Shown one piece after another: positions 33,360 through 42,007 of a stretch of DNA of 64,000 bases. The notes below the pieces were generated by a model. That model saw nothing but the letters and a program-made list of their open reading frames with translations, was not told where the DNA came from and ran no database searches. This stretch comes from Durusdinium trenchii (Eukaryota; Sar; Dinophyceae; Suessiales; Symbiodiniaceae), in NCBI GenBank assembly GCA_963970005.1, contig CAXAMN010025694.1, positions 572,533 through 636,532 of the forward strand, in the 5' to 3' direction. Position 1 is the stretch's first letter. Each line of letters begins with the position of its first letter. Both the position numbers and the translations under genes were made by a program.

Positions 33360-36300
33360 TTCAATTGGCACCATTACCCTTCGGTTGCTTCTGCTGTGCA
33401 CTTTGCCAATTGGTTTGACCCACTTACCAATTACCTGGAGGACGGGTCCCCTGACCGACCCATCACCTATAGCCGTGACTGTTCTTTCACCGCGTTTGGG
33501 GAACACTGCTCTTCCATTGATGGCATTCTCATGAATCAAGTTGCTTTCAACTGTCTAAAGACCATTGAGACTGTTGACTGGTCCCAGAAGCAGCACCGCC
33601 CTGTCCGGGCCACTTTTGACTGGCAGCCCATTTTCCAGGTTGGGCCCATCCATGTTAAATTCGCTGCTCTTGACACCTCACACGTGGCGAAACCATCATG
33701 CCCCGGAGATTATGAATGCCAACAGTCTAAGTGGGATGCGGCCCTGACCTCTCAATTTAACAGTCATGTGCCTGAAGAACTTTGGTTTGACATCAACCAG
33801 CATGCGGTTTCCGCATTGGTCACCTTAGGTGCAACCTGGGCAAGTGGAGTTCGTAAGCGTGCAGCCCCACCGATCTTTCAATCCAAGCAGTATTGTCCGG
33901 GCCAAATGCCCTCGGGCGCCGCAACCACTCTCCACCTCTCCTGGTTACATAATGCTAGAGCCAAGGTCTTTGACATCCAAGCCAAAGTCGCCAAACCACA
34001 CCTTTCGGATAAGGAGTGTGACATTTTGCACAATGCAAGGATTAGGTTGCACAGACTGTTATCACGTCTGAGAGCCCCCTTTCGTTTCCACTCCCAGTGT
34101 CGATTGTCGTTAATCACACTGCATGAATGCCATCTCTGGCTCCAGTGTCAGATTGAGAAGTGTGAGCATGACCTCAAGTTCAAGCGCATCAATGCCTGGA
34201 AAGACAAGATTCGTGCTTCCGCCAAGTCTACGCGAGCTTACATTTATCACCACCTCAAGAATAAAGCACAAGATCAGCCCAACAACCTCGTCATTGATCA
34301 ACAAGGGCATATCGTTTATCAACCAAATGATGCCCTGTGCGCTATCAACGAGCAATGGGATAGCATTTTTGCTGCCAACATTGGTCATGACGACCCCATC
34401 GAGGTCCTCAAAGTGCTTTGGCCTTATCTTTCGAGAGAGAATCATCCTTGGAACCCCCCGCCAATCACGGGTGCTGACATTTTTGCCACTCTTAAGGCTC
34501 GTAATGCTCATGCTGCCCCTGGGCTCGATGGCTGGAGAACCACGGAACTCCAAGCTTTCCCCCTCGAAATCTGTGAGCTTGTTGCAGCCTTTTTCCGAAG
34601 ACTTGAAGCCAATGCTGATCACTCGATCCCACTTGCTTTAACTGCTGCCAAGATTGTGATCCTTAATAAACCAGGACCCTCATCCCCACTGAATAAACGG
34701 CTCATTACCATCTTGCCACCATTGCTGCTAGCCTACACGGGCTCACGCTTTCGGCAAGCTAAGGACTGGCAAGCTTCTACCATGCCCCCGTCGATCGTGG
34801 GGGGAATTGCAGGCAGACATATGACTGCCATCCCTGCCAAACTCAGACTTGAGCTTGATGAAGCTGCCATTGCGGATGAAGCCATTGTTGGGATCAAGCT
34901 CGACAAGAGTAAGTGTTTTGATCGCATTATTCCAGCCTTTGTTGCTATCATCTTGCTGGCACTTGGATGCTCCAAAGCAGTCGTCAGCATTTTTGTTAGG
35001 CAATACAACGGGCTCCGTAAACATCTTTCGTATAGGGGGTGGACCTCTGGAACACCCACCACGGCTCCGAACGGAGTTGCGCAGGGATGTTCGTTCTCAT
35101 TGATAGCCATTAATGCCTACATGAGATCGTGGGTTGCCTTCCTCCGTGATGTTCCCCACCTGTCTTGCCGCATTTATATTGATGACATCTATCTTTGGGC
35201 AAAAATCCAGTTTGTTGCTCAACTTAGGCTTGCCCTTGAAGTCACTAAGCTTTGGGATTCCTTGGTCGGTCAGAAGCTTAATCAAGATAAATCTGTTGTC
35301 TGGGCTTCCAATGGTCCTGCCCGGAAGATTGCCAAAGCTGAGTTCCCTGGGTTTTTAATTCAGGAGACTTTTGATGTTTTGGGTACAAAGATTTATACCT
35401 CGCAGCGTATTGCTTTTGACTTCGCTGATGAAAAGGCTCAGAAGATCTGTGGTGATATTCGCAACATTGGAGCCCTGCCACTCCCGCGTTCAGTTAAATG
35501 TCAGCTTATTGGGTCCAAGGTCATCCCACAGTGCTCCTTTGCTGCCCATATAACCAAAATCCCTAAGGCAACCCTCGACAAGATCCAAGCTGAAATCACG
35601 CAAGCGCTCTGGGGTCAGCGACCGCACTGGAGAGCCAAGCACCTTGTTTTAGGTCTGCTTGCGCAGCCTCACAGGAGTGACCCTTTTGTAGCCCGTTCCT
35701 TTTGTGCCATCTTAGACTTTGTCCGTTTTCTCCAACACGAGTGTGATGCCTTTGATCGCTGCTGTCGACTTGCACGTCTCCCTAAGGCAGGCAGACACAC
35801 CCTGGTTGAGAATGTGCAGAATGCGTTTGCCACCTTTGGCCTCTGTCTTGATGACTCATTGTGTATTGGCTTCGGGGAAGACACAAAGATTTCTTTGCGT
35901 GAGATCTCTGTACGTGACATCACTCCTGTTCTCAAACATTTTGCAGTGCAGGTACATTATTCGCACCCAGCGAATCTCAATCGTAAAGACTTCTTCAAGC
36001 CGGAAGGGTTCATCGATGTTTTTCACACCAAGCTCTATGGTAGACAGGCTGCTGCGCAGACAGCTCATGGTCCGCCTTTGCTCTCTTTCTTCGAAGCTCA
36101 ACAGGTTGGCTGCACTATTACCAATGATCGCCGCTTTGCAGCCAACTACTCAGACACCAGTTCTTGTCGTTTCTGCTTACATGAGAAGGAGTCTTTGGTG
36201 CAGATTTTGGGCTGCCCGGATGCTCACAGACACTTTCAATTTGGACCTCCACATGAGTTTGGCTCCAACTTCCAGCAACTCGGCATTATTGAGCACCCTT

Positions 36301-37589
36301 GGCCAATAATCTGGCATCGTTTGCGTATTGATCGTGCAGCTGATCTAGTACCGTGTGATTTCGACCACCCTGATGATATTCTTTCTCTATGGACTGATGG
36401 CTCTGTTTTCTGGGGCGAATGCTTTCCGCTCACTGCAGCTGGGTTTGCCGTTATACAGGAAGACGGCACCACATTCGCTGCCGGGCCTGTTTCCCACTTG
36501 TCCTTGTCCTCGTATTCTGCAGAACTTTGGGCAATTGTTGTTGCAGCTGCCAGGGCAAATTGCTGCCTGTGCATTTACAGTGATTGTCGTGAAGTTGTCA
36601 CTAAAGTGAACGCCCTTGTTGAGAACCGCCTTATACCAGGGAACTATGTGCACTTGGAGTGGTGGCAGTTTCTTCTGCGACTCATAAACATCCGGAGCCC
36701 TCACAGCTGCAATGATGTTATCAGGATGGTTTGGATCCCGGCCCATGTTGATGACCACATACCAGTTTCGATGGTTTCAGCTGACCGAATAGAACAGCTT
36801 GGTACTTCGCGCAAACATATTGAACTCAATCGTCAAGCCGATAGAATTGCCAAGCAGCAGGCCCTCGCACGATGTGCGATAGCACCAGGTGACAAACAAT
36901 TCTTTCATTCTGCTATTTTGCATCAACAAGAGGTTCTCACGCTCCTCAACAAGCATATTGGCGCTGAATGTCTGGATGATCTACATTTTGAACCACGATC
37001 GTCTAAGCAACAGGAACTTCAAGACCCTAGGATGTGCTTTCCTGGATTGGCATGGGAGATCGATGTCAGTGAATTCAACATAACACTCAATTTCCCGTTG
37101 GAATCCCCTCCTCCGAAAGTGCTTTTTGGGATCGATGATTGGCACACAGTTTTGGCCTTTTTCCAATCGCTTCATTGGAAAGTCCAAGAGGGAGTGTTGT
37201 GCACTTACCAGGAACTTGCTTTTCTGTTTTATAAGAGAGGTTTTCGCCTCCGACAACGACCTCCTCATTTCCAAGATCTTGTGCTGCAACTTCGGAAGTG
37301 CATTGTTACGATCCAGAGGACGCCTTTTGCTCTCCCTGGGGTTCCTACTGCCCGTGCTACCAAATGCATTGGACGAGTTCTTCCACAGGGTGCCATTGTG
37401 GGCGCTCTCCCTTTCTTTGCTCTGGATGAGCTCCATGCCTTTTCTCGCATCCTTGCGGGGGGGTGCCGGAAGGTTCGCCGATTCGTGGACCTTCTCTTTC
37501 GATCATCTTTTGTAGCTGCCCTAATTTGTGCAACTTGTTGTTCAACGATCAGTGTGTCGTGGACAAGACGTGTCACCCCAGGGATTTGA
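33360..37589 (+). CDS. ORF2 main part: endonuclease end, reverse transcriptase, zinc knuckle, RNase H
   Basis: The frame begins with the Asn-Trp of the GDFN motif, followed by SSIDGILMN and KQHRPVRATF, which complete the endonuclease. The RT follows: APGLDGWRTTELQ (about 34512), motif A GIKLDKSKCFDRI (Asp codon 34902), motif B NGVAQGCSFSLIAINAY (about 35070), motif C YIDD (Asp codon 35181) and QKLNQDKSVVW. A knuckle CRFCLHEKESLVQILGC (36165-) has Gln where His is usual. RNase H has WTDGS (Asp 36396), SAEL (Glu 36522), YSDC (Asp 36582) and a final Asp in NRQADRIAK (36840), plus WIPAH, so all catalytic acids are present. About 240 further residues have no known domain. An ATG at 33138 lies inside the endonuclease region in this frame and is not the real start. 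The stop is TGA at 37587-37589. Confidence 0.9.
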   Translation, partial: FNWHHYPSVASAVHFANWFDPLTNYLEDGSPDRPITYSRDCSFTAFGEHCSSIDGILMNQVAFNCLKTIETVDWSQKQHRPVRATFDWQPIFQVGPIHVKFAALDTSHVAKPSCPGDYECQQSKWDAALTSQFNSHVPEELWFDINQHAVSALVTLGATWASGVRKRAAPPIFQSKQYCPGQMPSGAATTLHLSWLHNARAKVFDIQAKVAKPHLSDKECDILHNARIRLHRLLSRLRAPFRFHSQCRLSLITLHECHLWLQCQIEKCEHDLKFKRINAWKDKIRASAKSTRAYIYHHLKNKAQDQPNNLVIDQQGHIVYQPNDALCAINEQWDSIFAANIGHDDPIEVLKVLWPYLSRENHPWNPPPITGADIFATLKARNAHAAPGLDGWRTTELQAFPLEICELVAAFFRRLEANADHSIPLALTAAKIVILNKPGPSSPLNKRLITILPPLLLAYTGSRFRQAKDWQASTMPPSIVGGIAGRHMTAIPAKLRLELDEAAIADEAIVGIKLDKSKCFDRIIPAFVAIILLALGCSKAVVSIFVRQYNGLRKHLSYRGWTSGTPTTAPNGVAQGCSFSLIAINAYMRSWVAFLRDVPHLSCRIYIDDIYLWAKIQFVAQLRLALEVTKLWDSLVGQKLNQDKSVVWASNGPARKIAKAEFPGFLIQETFDVLGTKIYTSQRIAFDFADEKAQKICGDIRNIGALPLPRSVKCQLIGSKVIPQCSFAAHITKIPKATLDKIQAEITQALWGQRPHWRAKHLVLGLLAQPHRSDPFVARSFCAILDFVRFLQHECDAFDRCCRLARLPKAGRHTLVENVQNAFATFGLCLDDSLCIGFGEDTKISLREISVRDITPVLKHFAVQVHYSHPANLNRKDFFKPEGFIDVFHTKLYGRQAAAQTAHGPPLLSFFEAQQVGCTITNDRRFAANYSDTSSCRFCLHEKESLVQILGCPDAHRHFQFGPPHEFGSNFQQLGIIEHPWPIIWHRLRIDRAADLVPCDFDHPDDILSLWTDGSVFWGECFPLTAAGFAVIQEDGTTFAAGPVSHLSLSSYSAELWAIVVAAARANCCLCIYSDCREVVTKVNALVENRLIPGNYVHLEWWQFLLRLINIRSPHSCNDVIRMVWIPAHVDDHIPVSMVSADRIEQLGTSRKHIELNRQADRIAKQQALARCAIAPGDKQFFHSAILHQQEVLTLLNKHIGAECLDDLHFEPRSSKQQELQDPRMCFPGLAWEIDVSEFNITLNFPLESPPPKVLFGIDDWHTVLAFFQSLHWKVQEGVLCTYQELAFLFYKRGFRLRQRPPHFQDLVLQLRKCIVTIQRTPFALPGVPTARATKCIGRVLPQGAIVGALPFFALDELHAFSRILAGGCRKVRRFVDLLFRSSFVAALICATCCSTISVSWTRRVTPGI

Positions 37590-37601
37590 CTCGTCAGCGC
37601 G

Positions 37602-37618
37602 TGAACGGAATGGACCAC
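37602..37618 (+). repeat. 17-bp direct repeat, right copy (candidate target-site duplication)
   Basis: Identical to 26767-26783. It starts 12 bp after the ORF2 stop. Sequence beyond each copy shows only weak resemblance, so a short terminal repeat of the element cannot be fully excluded. Confidence 0.75.
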
Positions 37619-38106
37619 CCGCCCCCAGGTTTCAGGGTCAAGCTACCCTGATTTGGGGATCATGACCCACAGCCTGGTGGTTCCACTCAAACGGTGGAAA
37701 TTGACAACTAGCTGCCCAAGGGTGGAGAAGAACAGGGCCCTGGGTTTGGACCCCCATTCCCCGGGGACCAGTGGATGAGGATGAGGCCTGGTTCGCCGAC
37801 ATCTAGTCCGCTGATTTCACCCCTTTTGGGACGGATGGGTCTTGGATCTTCTTGGAGCAAAAACCAAGGTTTTGTATCCTCCCCAGAAGGGGTGAACTAC
37901 CCATAGAAAAATGAACATCACCCTAAGCAAAACCAAATAAAACACATATTATTAAACAATATATAAGACTCCCCAAATGAAGAGGCAGCATGCACTCCAA
38001 ATGGGGGAAGTGTACTTGAGAGGAGGGAGACACGAAAGGTAGGACAGCGGGAAGAGAAGAGAACGCGAGAGGCAGGAACAAAAATGCATTGTTCGACATG
38101 GTGATT
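37619..38106. other. Unique flank right of the retroelement, no gene seen
   Basis: No polyadenine tail, LTR or convincing exon is seen. Confidence 0.45.
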
Positions 38107-38640
38107 TATCCCCTCGGAGGCGACCTTTCGTAAATATATGTTCATATGCACTCTAAATGTTCAAACATATGCTCTCGAAATGTTCAAAAAGGTTCTTAGG
38201 AAAACAAACTTGCCCCATGGCTCAGATCATCGGTGAGCATTGAATCGGAACATCATAGGATTTGAACTATCCTGAAACCATAAGAGGCTCACGAAGACGC
38301 TCCCCAGGAGAGAATTGACGTGCTTCACAAAACAAACTCTAGGTATGTATCCCCTCGGGGAACACCTTTCGTGATTAGAATTTCATATTCACTCTTTCTA
38401 CATGTTCAAGAGGGTTTCAACTATCCTGAAATCATGAGAGGCTCACGAAGACGTTCTCCAGGAGAGAATTGATTTTAGAGGGGGGGGGGTCTGTATTGAA
38501 AAATCAATTCCAAGGGGGGGGGGGTGGGGGGGGTCTGAATTGAGCGATCAATTATTAGACCCGGACGTCCCAACACTTGCTTCGCAAGGCAAACTCAAGG
38601 TATCCCCTAAAGGGCTACCTTTCGTGATTTCAGCAAATCT
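38107..38640. repeat. Complex tandem repeats, ~240-250 nt spacing
   Basis: A block like TATCCCCTCGG..ACCTTTCGTGAT occurs at 38107, 38348 and 38600. A second block, ACTATCCTGAAA..AGAGGCTCACGAAGACG..CAGGAGAGAATTGA, occurs at 38261-38318 and 38415-38471. The order suggests a decayed tandem array disturbed by G-tract insertions. Confidence 0.7.
38466..38553. other. Hairpin with G-tracts, possible G-quadruplex
   Basis: GAATTGATTTT (38466-38476) pairs perfectly with AAAATCAATTC (38500-38510) around a loop holding ten G. Runs of eleven and eight G follow, and then an AATTGA-GCGA-TCAATT hairpin. The G runs are on the + strand. Confidence 0.7.
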
Positions 38641-39666
38641 ACAGGGAAGTTACGCTCTACGGATCCACCCTCGTTCCCTATAAAAGGATGGGCCATCCCT
38701 CACCATCGGAAAGTCTTCGGGAGAAAAACCAATTGCACCTCAAGGTCTGGTGATGTCTGGTTGCTCCCCGTGTAAGAACGATGAATATGGTGGCCGCGCG
38801 GGCACGACTCAAACGATGTCTGTTGCTCAAAGCCCGTGTTGAACATATTGGGATTTCAACAGCTCATCCCAAAAGATGGTTGGTGGAACAAAGTGCCCAG
38901 GCGATCGCCATCCAACAACCCGAAAACCACACGAGCATGAACGCTAAGGAACCATGTTCACCAAGGCTCCAGCATGCGATTGTCTAGTCTGAACTACTCT
39001 CCCTCCAGCAATCAAAAGTACAAATTTGCCCCGCCCACGGAAAACGGTCACAAAATATGTTCCACCCATGATCATTGGATAGCTTTAGCTCACCACCCGA
39101 TCCATAGACGGCATCACTGCGATGTCCATGCCGGCACATGACAAGGAATCGGACCGTTTAAGTCCCAAAAACGCCATCTCCAAGGCCCATCTTCCTGTCT
39201 GCTGGCAAGCCACTGCGGCCGCTGCTTGGCATTATTGCTGCTCATGCTGGCCAAGCGTGCAGCGTTGTAGACCACATCATCAGCAGTGATGTCCCAGAAA
39301 CTCAAGCTCAAACCTCGCCAAAAACATACAGGAACCTGACAAAGTCATCCCTCAGTCATCCCTGGTCACTGTTTCAATGCCAAATCACCATGGCAACGCA
39401 ATGAACATGTAAAATTAACCCTCACATGTCAAGCATCATCCGATCCAAATCAGAACCCCCCACAGCCAGCGTCCGTGGGGAGAAAAACAACAGCTCCACG
39501 TGATTGGAGGGGTCCGGTCCTGGGTGTTCAGCTTCTTCTTTCAGGTCCTGGCCTTTTTGCGAGCATGTCCATGTGAATGTCTACACACCACACACGCACA
39601 CAAAAAAAAACATGATTACCACACATTGCCAACGGTGACTAGCCTAGAACCCCCCAAAACCACTCA
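38641..39666. other. No supportable gene
   Basis: A TATAAAAGG word near 38679 resembles a TATA box. In a dinoflagellate this is not expected to act as a promoter, and no gene start follows that I can defend. Confidence 0.4.
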
Positions 39667-40002
39667 TCAGTGGGGATATGGTTTGTTGCCCAAATCTGCC
39701 AGGCCACAATCCCTCCAAGGTGCCAAGACGACCAACGCAAAGGCCAACAAGAGCAAATCGGCTGCACGATCCCAGCGGCCCTGCAGAATGCATGCTTGTG
39801 CCACTGCGATGTTGCTCGCCACGTCCCCGGAGACACAGTTCGTCCTGTCGATCGCCGTGGCCGTGACGGTGACCGTTTTTCTCGACGTTTCACGCTGACG
39901 GTGCCGTTCTTCGGAAAGGAATTGCAACGTGACATCGACATGGGACATGAAAGCCATTTGCCTGCCGATCTGCTCACAGGATCGAAAGCAAAGGTTGTAC
40001 AT
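39667..40002 (-). CDS. Candidate terminal exon with one TPR-like helix pair
   Basis: The frame reads MYNLCFRSCEQIGRQMAFMS, LQFLSEERHRQRE and ASNIAVAQACILQGRWDRAA, followed by a hydrophobic LLLLAFALVVLA, and ends at TGA 39667-39669. Third positions are mostly G/C. The Ala-x-x-(Cys/Ala)-x-Leu-x-x-Gly-x-x-(Asp/Glu)-x-Ala spacing is TPR- or PPR-like but only one unit is seen. A + strand frame over the same bases is also open. It shares strand with the next three exon candidates. Confidence 0.35.
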   Translation of the reverse strand: MYNLCFRSCEQIGRQMAFMSHVDVTLQFLSEERHRQRETSRKTVTVTATAIDRTNCVSGDVASNIAVAQACILQGRWDRAADLLLLAFALVVLAPWRDCGLADLGNKPYPH

Positions 40003-40229
40003 GAAAGTACGCCAAGAAAAGGCACCTTTGGCAGGTTTTTGGTCTTGTTATGCCTGTCGTCGTTTTGGTTCTGACCCCCCTGAAAAAGCTTGGGCCATGT
40101 CTCACCTCGTGGCCTACTGTGCCGAGCCCGTGGCCTACGACTGTGCCGCCCGTTTTTGGACCAAGGAGGTGAACCGAACCTTTGACCTGTGATGGTTATC
40201 GTCGTGGGGATTTAGACAAATAGCTGGAC

Positions 40230-40433
40230 CGGTTCTCTCTCGGCCAAAGATCTGGAGGGAGGTCTGCTGGAAATAGACCAGTGCGTGCGCGGAGACCTCT
40301 TCATTCGCACAGGATTGGAGGATCGAAAGATAGTGCGCAGGCTCAGATGGAGTGGTGAGAAACTTGGAGAAATTGGCATGGTGCAGCCAGAGCCTCTTGA
40401 TGTTGTCCCTCATAGCCATGAGCATGTCATAGC
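40230..40433 (-). CDS. Internal exon, unrecognised helical protein
   Basis: Between a CTGCTAG acceptor and a GAACCG/GTCCAG donor the frame reads YDMLMAMRDNIKRLWLHH, NFSKFLTTPSEPAHYLSIL and SCANEEVSAHALVYFQQ. Codon third positions are about three-quarters G or C by inspection. The length is 204 bp. The family is not recognised. It probably belongs with the neighbouring minus-strand exons. Confidence 0.45.
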
Positions 40434-40741
40434 CTAGCAGGAAGAACATCCGCAAAAACAATAAAGACACTTTGCGGCAAACAAATGCTCCTACATGCAA
40501 GAGTAAACTTCTCTATGAAGGGGATGCTGTCAGTCAGCTACGCTACCTACTCCACAGGCATTGAAAGTCAGACTTCTAAACATTCGCTGCACCTGACGTG
40601 GGGAAACTGAAATCATCCCAAGAAACCATGTTGACATGTCCAGCGGGTAAGCCAGGCGCATTCGTGTCAAAAACACACACACACAACATGAAGTAACTCA
40701 AAATAACATCAAATAACTAAACAACTCTCAAAAAAAGCAAC

Positions 40742-40963
40742 TCAACAACACGGACAACAGATCTGGCCTTTCCCTGCACATGCGCAAGCCTCAAAAGGCC
40801 CCGCCCTTTGAGCCTCCATGGCCCTCCGAAGCCGTCTCCAGGTTCGCAGCTCCACTGTTCGACTGGAGCGGTCGAAGTCCCTCGAAGCTGCGGCGCGGTT
40901 CGCGCGGAGGCGCCAGGTGTAGAAGACCAAAAGCTCGGCCACGGCGGAGATGAAGTCTCCATC
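40742..40963 (-). CDS. Candidate exon, Arg/Ala-rich helical
   Basis: After a TTTCCAG acceptor the frame reads DGDFISAVAELLVFYTWRLR, then SRTVELRTWRRLRRAMEAQR. The true donor is uncertain, and the open frame runs to a stop at 40742. The part up to about 40800 has strong codon bias. It resembles a long charged helix. Confidence 0.4.
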   Translation of the reverse strand, partial: DGDFISAVAELLVFYTWRLRANRAAASRDFDRSSRTVELRTWRRLRRAMEAQRAGPFEACACAGKGQICCPCC

Positions 40964-41357
40964 CTGGAAAGTTTGGACCAATGGGCGCCAATCAGCTAAA
41001 TAACTACTTATTGTTACTAGTAGTAAGGCACTTGTTGCTAGAAGCGATGCACTTGTTCCTAGATGTTCCTAGTAGCTTATTGAGCTAAAGAAAGGACACG
41101 GAAGGAATTTGGGTTACTTAGGTTTGACTCAGCCTTGCGATGGGTGGTGCATGGCAGCCTGTGGTAGAAGATGTAGAAGAATTACATAAATTGGTGGAGA
41201 AAACGGATGGTGAAGTGCTAGTGGTAGGTGAGTGCTAAATCCCATGATGATGGTGGATATGGATTAATCAACTGATGAATCAATATCACAACGCCATCAT
41301 AATGCAATTCACCGCCTGCAAACTGGCAATGAACATACACATCCAAGCAACGTTGAC

Positions 41358-41549
41358 CTTTCTCCCAGCGCGTTCCAGCTGCTGCGCAGCCAAATCGGCA
41401 AGGGCACGCCACCTCCAGCGGCCCCTGCGCGTGCTCTTGAGCCGCGCCGGCCAGCGTTCCTGTGCGCGCGCCAGGGCCGGCCAGCGCGAGAGCAACATTT
41501 GGCTGATCTCTGTGAATGGTACCCGGCAGCAGCGGTCGTATGTGAAGAC
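41358..41549 (-). CDS. Internal exon, Arg/Trp-rich helical
   Basis: A GCTGCAG acceptor and an AAAG/GTCAAC donor bound 192 bp. The frame reads VFTYDRCCRVPFTEISQ, MLLSRWPALARAQERWPARL and WRALADLAAQQLERAGRK with very G/C-rich codons. No family is recognised. It is the most upstream exon of the 39.7-41.5 kb minus-strand group. Confidence 0.45.
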
Positions 41550-41967
41550 CTGCAGCGCGGAAGATTTGGACGTCTTGATCCTGTGCCAATAGAATCTAAT
41601 GAACGGTACGCGTAATATTTTTAATACATGATATACTAATAATTACACAATATCAAAATTACACATATTGTGATACACTCAATATGCAGTCAGAAAGTGA
41701 AGACTTCCCGAGTGGATGGCCCGATGGGGGCCCCCACGGGCAGTTCAGACTGTGTTTCAACGTCTAGTCTTTGACGATTCTATCTGCATCACATGTGGTG
41801 CTCATATCAGAGCCCATGCTATTTGGGGCCACCGGGCGCCCCATTGGTGGTTCAATCAAATTGCCGTTTCATCAATATTCGCAATATTCGACGGATGGGC
41901 GATTAAAGCAGATTCCGAGTGCCAAAGTGCATGTCTGCAGTATGCATCTCTGATGATTTTTTCGCAA

Positions 41968-42007
41968 CTAGATTTGGGCACCACTGGCCACCTCGTCAAA
42001 GCAAAGC
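41968..42007. repeat. 40-nt dispersed repeat, copy 2
   Basis: It matches 17807-17846 with two differences, in the same orientation. Confidence 0.85.

Larger units (their letters stand above)
26784..37601 (+). mobile_element. Full-length LINE-type retrotransposon carrying a DNA methyltransferase
   Basis: The element is about 10.8 kb. ORF1 encodes a cytosine-5 methyltransferase, a ubiquitin-like stretch, two ULP-like modules and a coiled-coil tail. ORF2 encodes an APE-type endonuclease, reverse transcriptase, zinc knuckle and RNase H. There are no long terminal repeats and no integrase, so it is non-LTR. Retrotransposon-borne DNMTs have been described in dinoflagellates (de Mendoza and colleagues, 2018), which supports the host assignment. 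Lesions are few: frame changes near 28.99, 30.75 and 33.36 kb and a TAA at 31160. There is no poly(A) or simple-repeat tail before the right direct repeat, which is unusual. The exact ends depend on the 17-bp repeats being the target duplication. Confidence 0.85.

Noticed and set aside
33138-33360. ATG at 33138 as start of a 1483-residue ORF2 protein
   Set aside because: The first 70 residues are an out-of-frame reading of the endonuclease, whose motifs lie in the other frame from 32813.
31665-36609. Several long frames within the LINE (31665-32420 +, 34123-34641 +, 35719-36309 +, 34622-34110 -)
   Set aside because: They overlap the clearly assigned endonuclease, RT, RNase H and ORF1 coding sequence and have no motifs of their own.
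26784-37601. LTR retrotransposon
   Set aside because: No long terminal repeats, integrase or aspartic protease; the APE-type endonuclease and RT order are those of non-LTR elements.
38670-38700. TATAAAAGG promoter
   Set aside because: No gene start follows and TATA boxes are not the usual promoter element in dinoflagellates.
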